Shown here piece after piece: positions 59,630-60,233 of a stretch of DNA of 60,233 nucleotides (position 1 is its first letter; each line of letters opens with the position of its first letter). The stretch spans positions 1 to 60,233 of the forward strand of contig CAYRMG010000003.1 of NCBI GenBank assembly GCA_964425585.1. Reading direction: 5' to 3'. Source of the DNA: Aquifex sp964425585 (GTDB taxonomy: Bacteria > Aquificota > Aquificia > Aquificales > Aquificaceae). A program made the position numbers and the translations under genes. The notes under the pieces were generated by a model. It made no database searches, was not told the DNA's origin, and saw nothing but the letters and a program-made list of their open reading frames with translations.

Positions 59630-60233
59630 ATGTTCAGGGACAGGGAAGAAGCGGGAGAGCTACTCGCAGAAGCTTTAGAGGAACATATAAACAGAGAAAA
59701 GAATCCCATAATCCTTGCTATACCGAGGGGAGGCATACCGGTAGCTTACAAGGTTGCCAAAAGGCTGAAAATTCCCTTTTCGGTTATAGTTGTGAGAAAA
59801 CTCGGCCTACCTTGGAACGAAGAAGCAGGATTCGGAGCCATAGACCCTGACGGAACACCTTATTACGACAGAAGTGTTCTCGGATATCTTTCCGAAGAGG
59901 AAATAAGGAATGTAATAGAGAAGGAACTGAAGGAGTTAAGAGAAAGGGAAAAGAAGTTTGCCCCCAAGGGGTATCCTAACCTTAGGGGAAGACAGGTGAT
60001 AATAATTGATGACGGTGTTGCCACAGGATACACTGCAATAGCAGCCGCAGGATATGCGAAGAAAAAGGGAGCGGATGAGGTGATAATAGCTGTTCCCGTG
60101 TGTCCATCGGATGCGGAAGCGAGACTCCTGAAATATGCGGATAAATTTATATGCTATTATCCTGCGGATACACCCAGCTTTGCGGTCGGTATGTTTTACC
60201 AGGATTTCCACCAGCTTTCCGATGAAGAGGCAA
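59630..60233 (+). CDS. Predicted phosphoribosyltransferase (partial, cut by window end)
   Basis: From the ATG at 59630 an open frame runs off the window with 201 codons seen. It has the type I PRTase fold: LAIPRGGIPVAYKVAKRL (about 29-46), VVRKLGLPWNEEAGFGA and the PRPP loop VIIIDDGVATGYTAIAA (about 123-139). This is the uncharacterised PRTase group that is often linked to stress or hydrolase genes, not a named purine salvage enzyme. It follows the upstream gene with no gap (TAAATG). Confidence 0.88.
   Translation, partial: MFRDREEAGELLAEALEEHINREKNPIILAIPRGGIPVAYKVAKRLKIPFSVIVVRKLGLPWNEEAGFGAIDPDGTPYYDRSVLGYLSEEEIRNVIEKELKELREREKKFAPKGYPNLRGRQVIIIDDGVATGYTAIAAAGYAKKKGADEVIIAVPVCPSDAEARLLKYADKFICYYPADTPSFAVGMFYQDFHQLSDEEA

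Noticed and set aside
1..60233. CRISPR arrays, insertion sequences, prophage or attachment sites
   Set aside because: I found no repeated direct units, transposase or integrase frames, or terminal inverted repeats; the gene content and composition are uniform housekeeping.

Overview
The window reads as a bacterial chromosome segment from the Aquificaceae, most likely an Aquifex-type hyperthermophilic sulfur and hydrogen oxidiser. The signs are moderate GC with AGA/AGG as the main arginine codons, Lys/Glu-rich charged proteins, a NusG with a large extra domain, a 5'-3' exonuclease separate from DNA polymerase I, and a thiosulfate-oxidising Sox cluster lacking soxCD. The exopolyphosphatase is close to, but clearly different from, the A. 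aeolicus protein I remember, so a relative of strain VF5 is more likely than VF5 itself. Coding density is extreme: no gap reaches 300 bases, and the longest is about 200 bases (rplL-rpoB). I see no insertion sequence, prophage, CRISPR array, rRNA or obvious transferred island.

Layout. 1-12.8 kb is the classic tuf-rpmG-tRNA(Trp)-secE-nusG-rplKAJL-rpoBC block, all on +. 12.8-20.9 kb (+) holds alaS with a coupled unknown gene, clpC and bamA. 20.8-25.0 kb (-) is one operon: an unknown gene, recJ, a DUF2227/YdjM-like membrane protein and trpB. 25.0-28.2 kb (+) is bioA-rsgA-ppx, facing a Memo-family gene and a DUF2267 gene. 29.6-36.0 kb (-) is the sulfur-oxidation operon: a SoxW-like thioredoxin, soxY, soxZ, soxA, soxX, soxB, two DUF302 genes and a SoxH-like metallohydrolase. 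36.1-38.9 kb (+) is trpE, tRNA(Gln), prs and a small zinc ribbon, facing gpsA. 39.9-43.4 kb (+) holds a KamA-type radical SAM enzyme, a coiled-coil unknown, an NrnA-like DHH phosphoesterase and nfo. 43.4-48.3 kb (-) holds exo, rtcB, a DASS transporter and moeA. 48.4-55.6 kb (+) holds an EAL protein with a dead GGDEF domain, an exported SCP2-like protein, a ThiS-like protein, rodA, ugd, argD, a CPBP membrane protease, an unknown gene and a PP2C phosphatase. 55.6-60.2 kb is mixed: antiporter, flavin reductase, purS, a DnaQ-like exonuclease, tRNA(Ser), a membrane protein, queF, an unknown gene and a phosphoribosyltransferase cut by the window end.

The Sox genes are the main metabolic unit. SoxYZ carries the sulfur substrate, SoxAX attaches it, and SoxB releases sulfate. 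The thioredoxin, the DUF302 pair and the metallohydrolase are probably accessory. Without SoxCD the sulfane sulfur must go to another route. A perfect 19-base palindrome upstream of the operon is a candidate operator.

Two architectural habits stand out. All six convergent gene pairs overlap at their tails or sit within 6 bases of each other. Many first-in-operon genes have a TATAAT-like box only 5-13 bases before the start codon and no ribosome binding site, which suggests leaderless mRNAs, while internal genes use GGAGG sites or ATGA overlaps.
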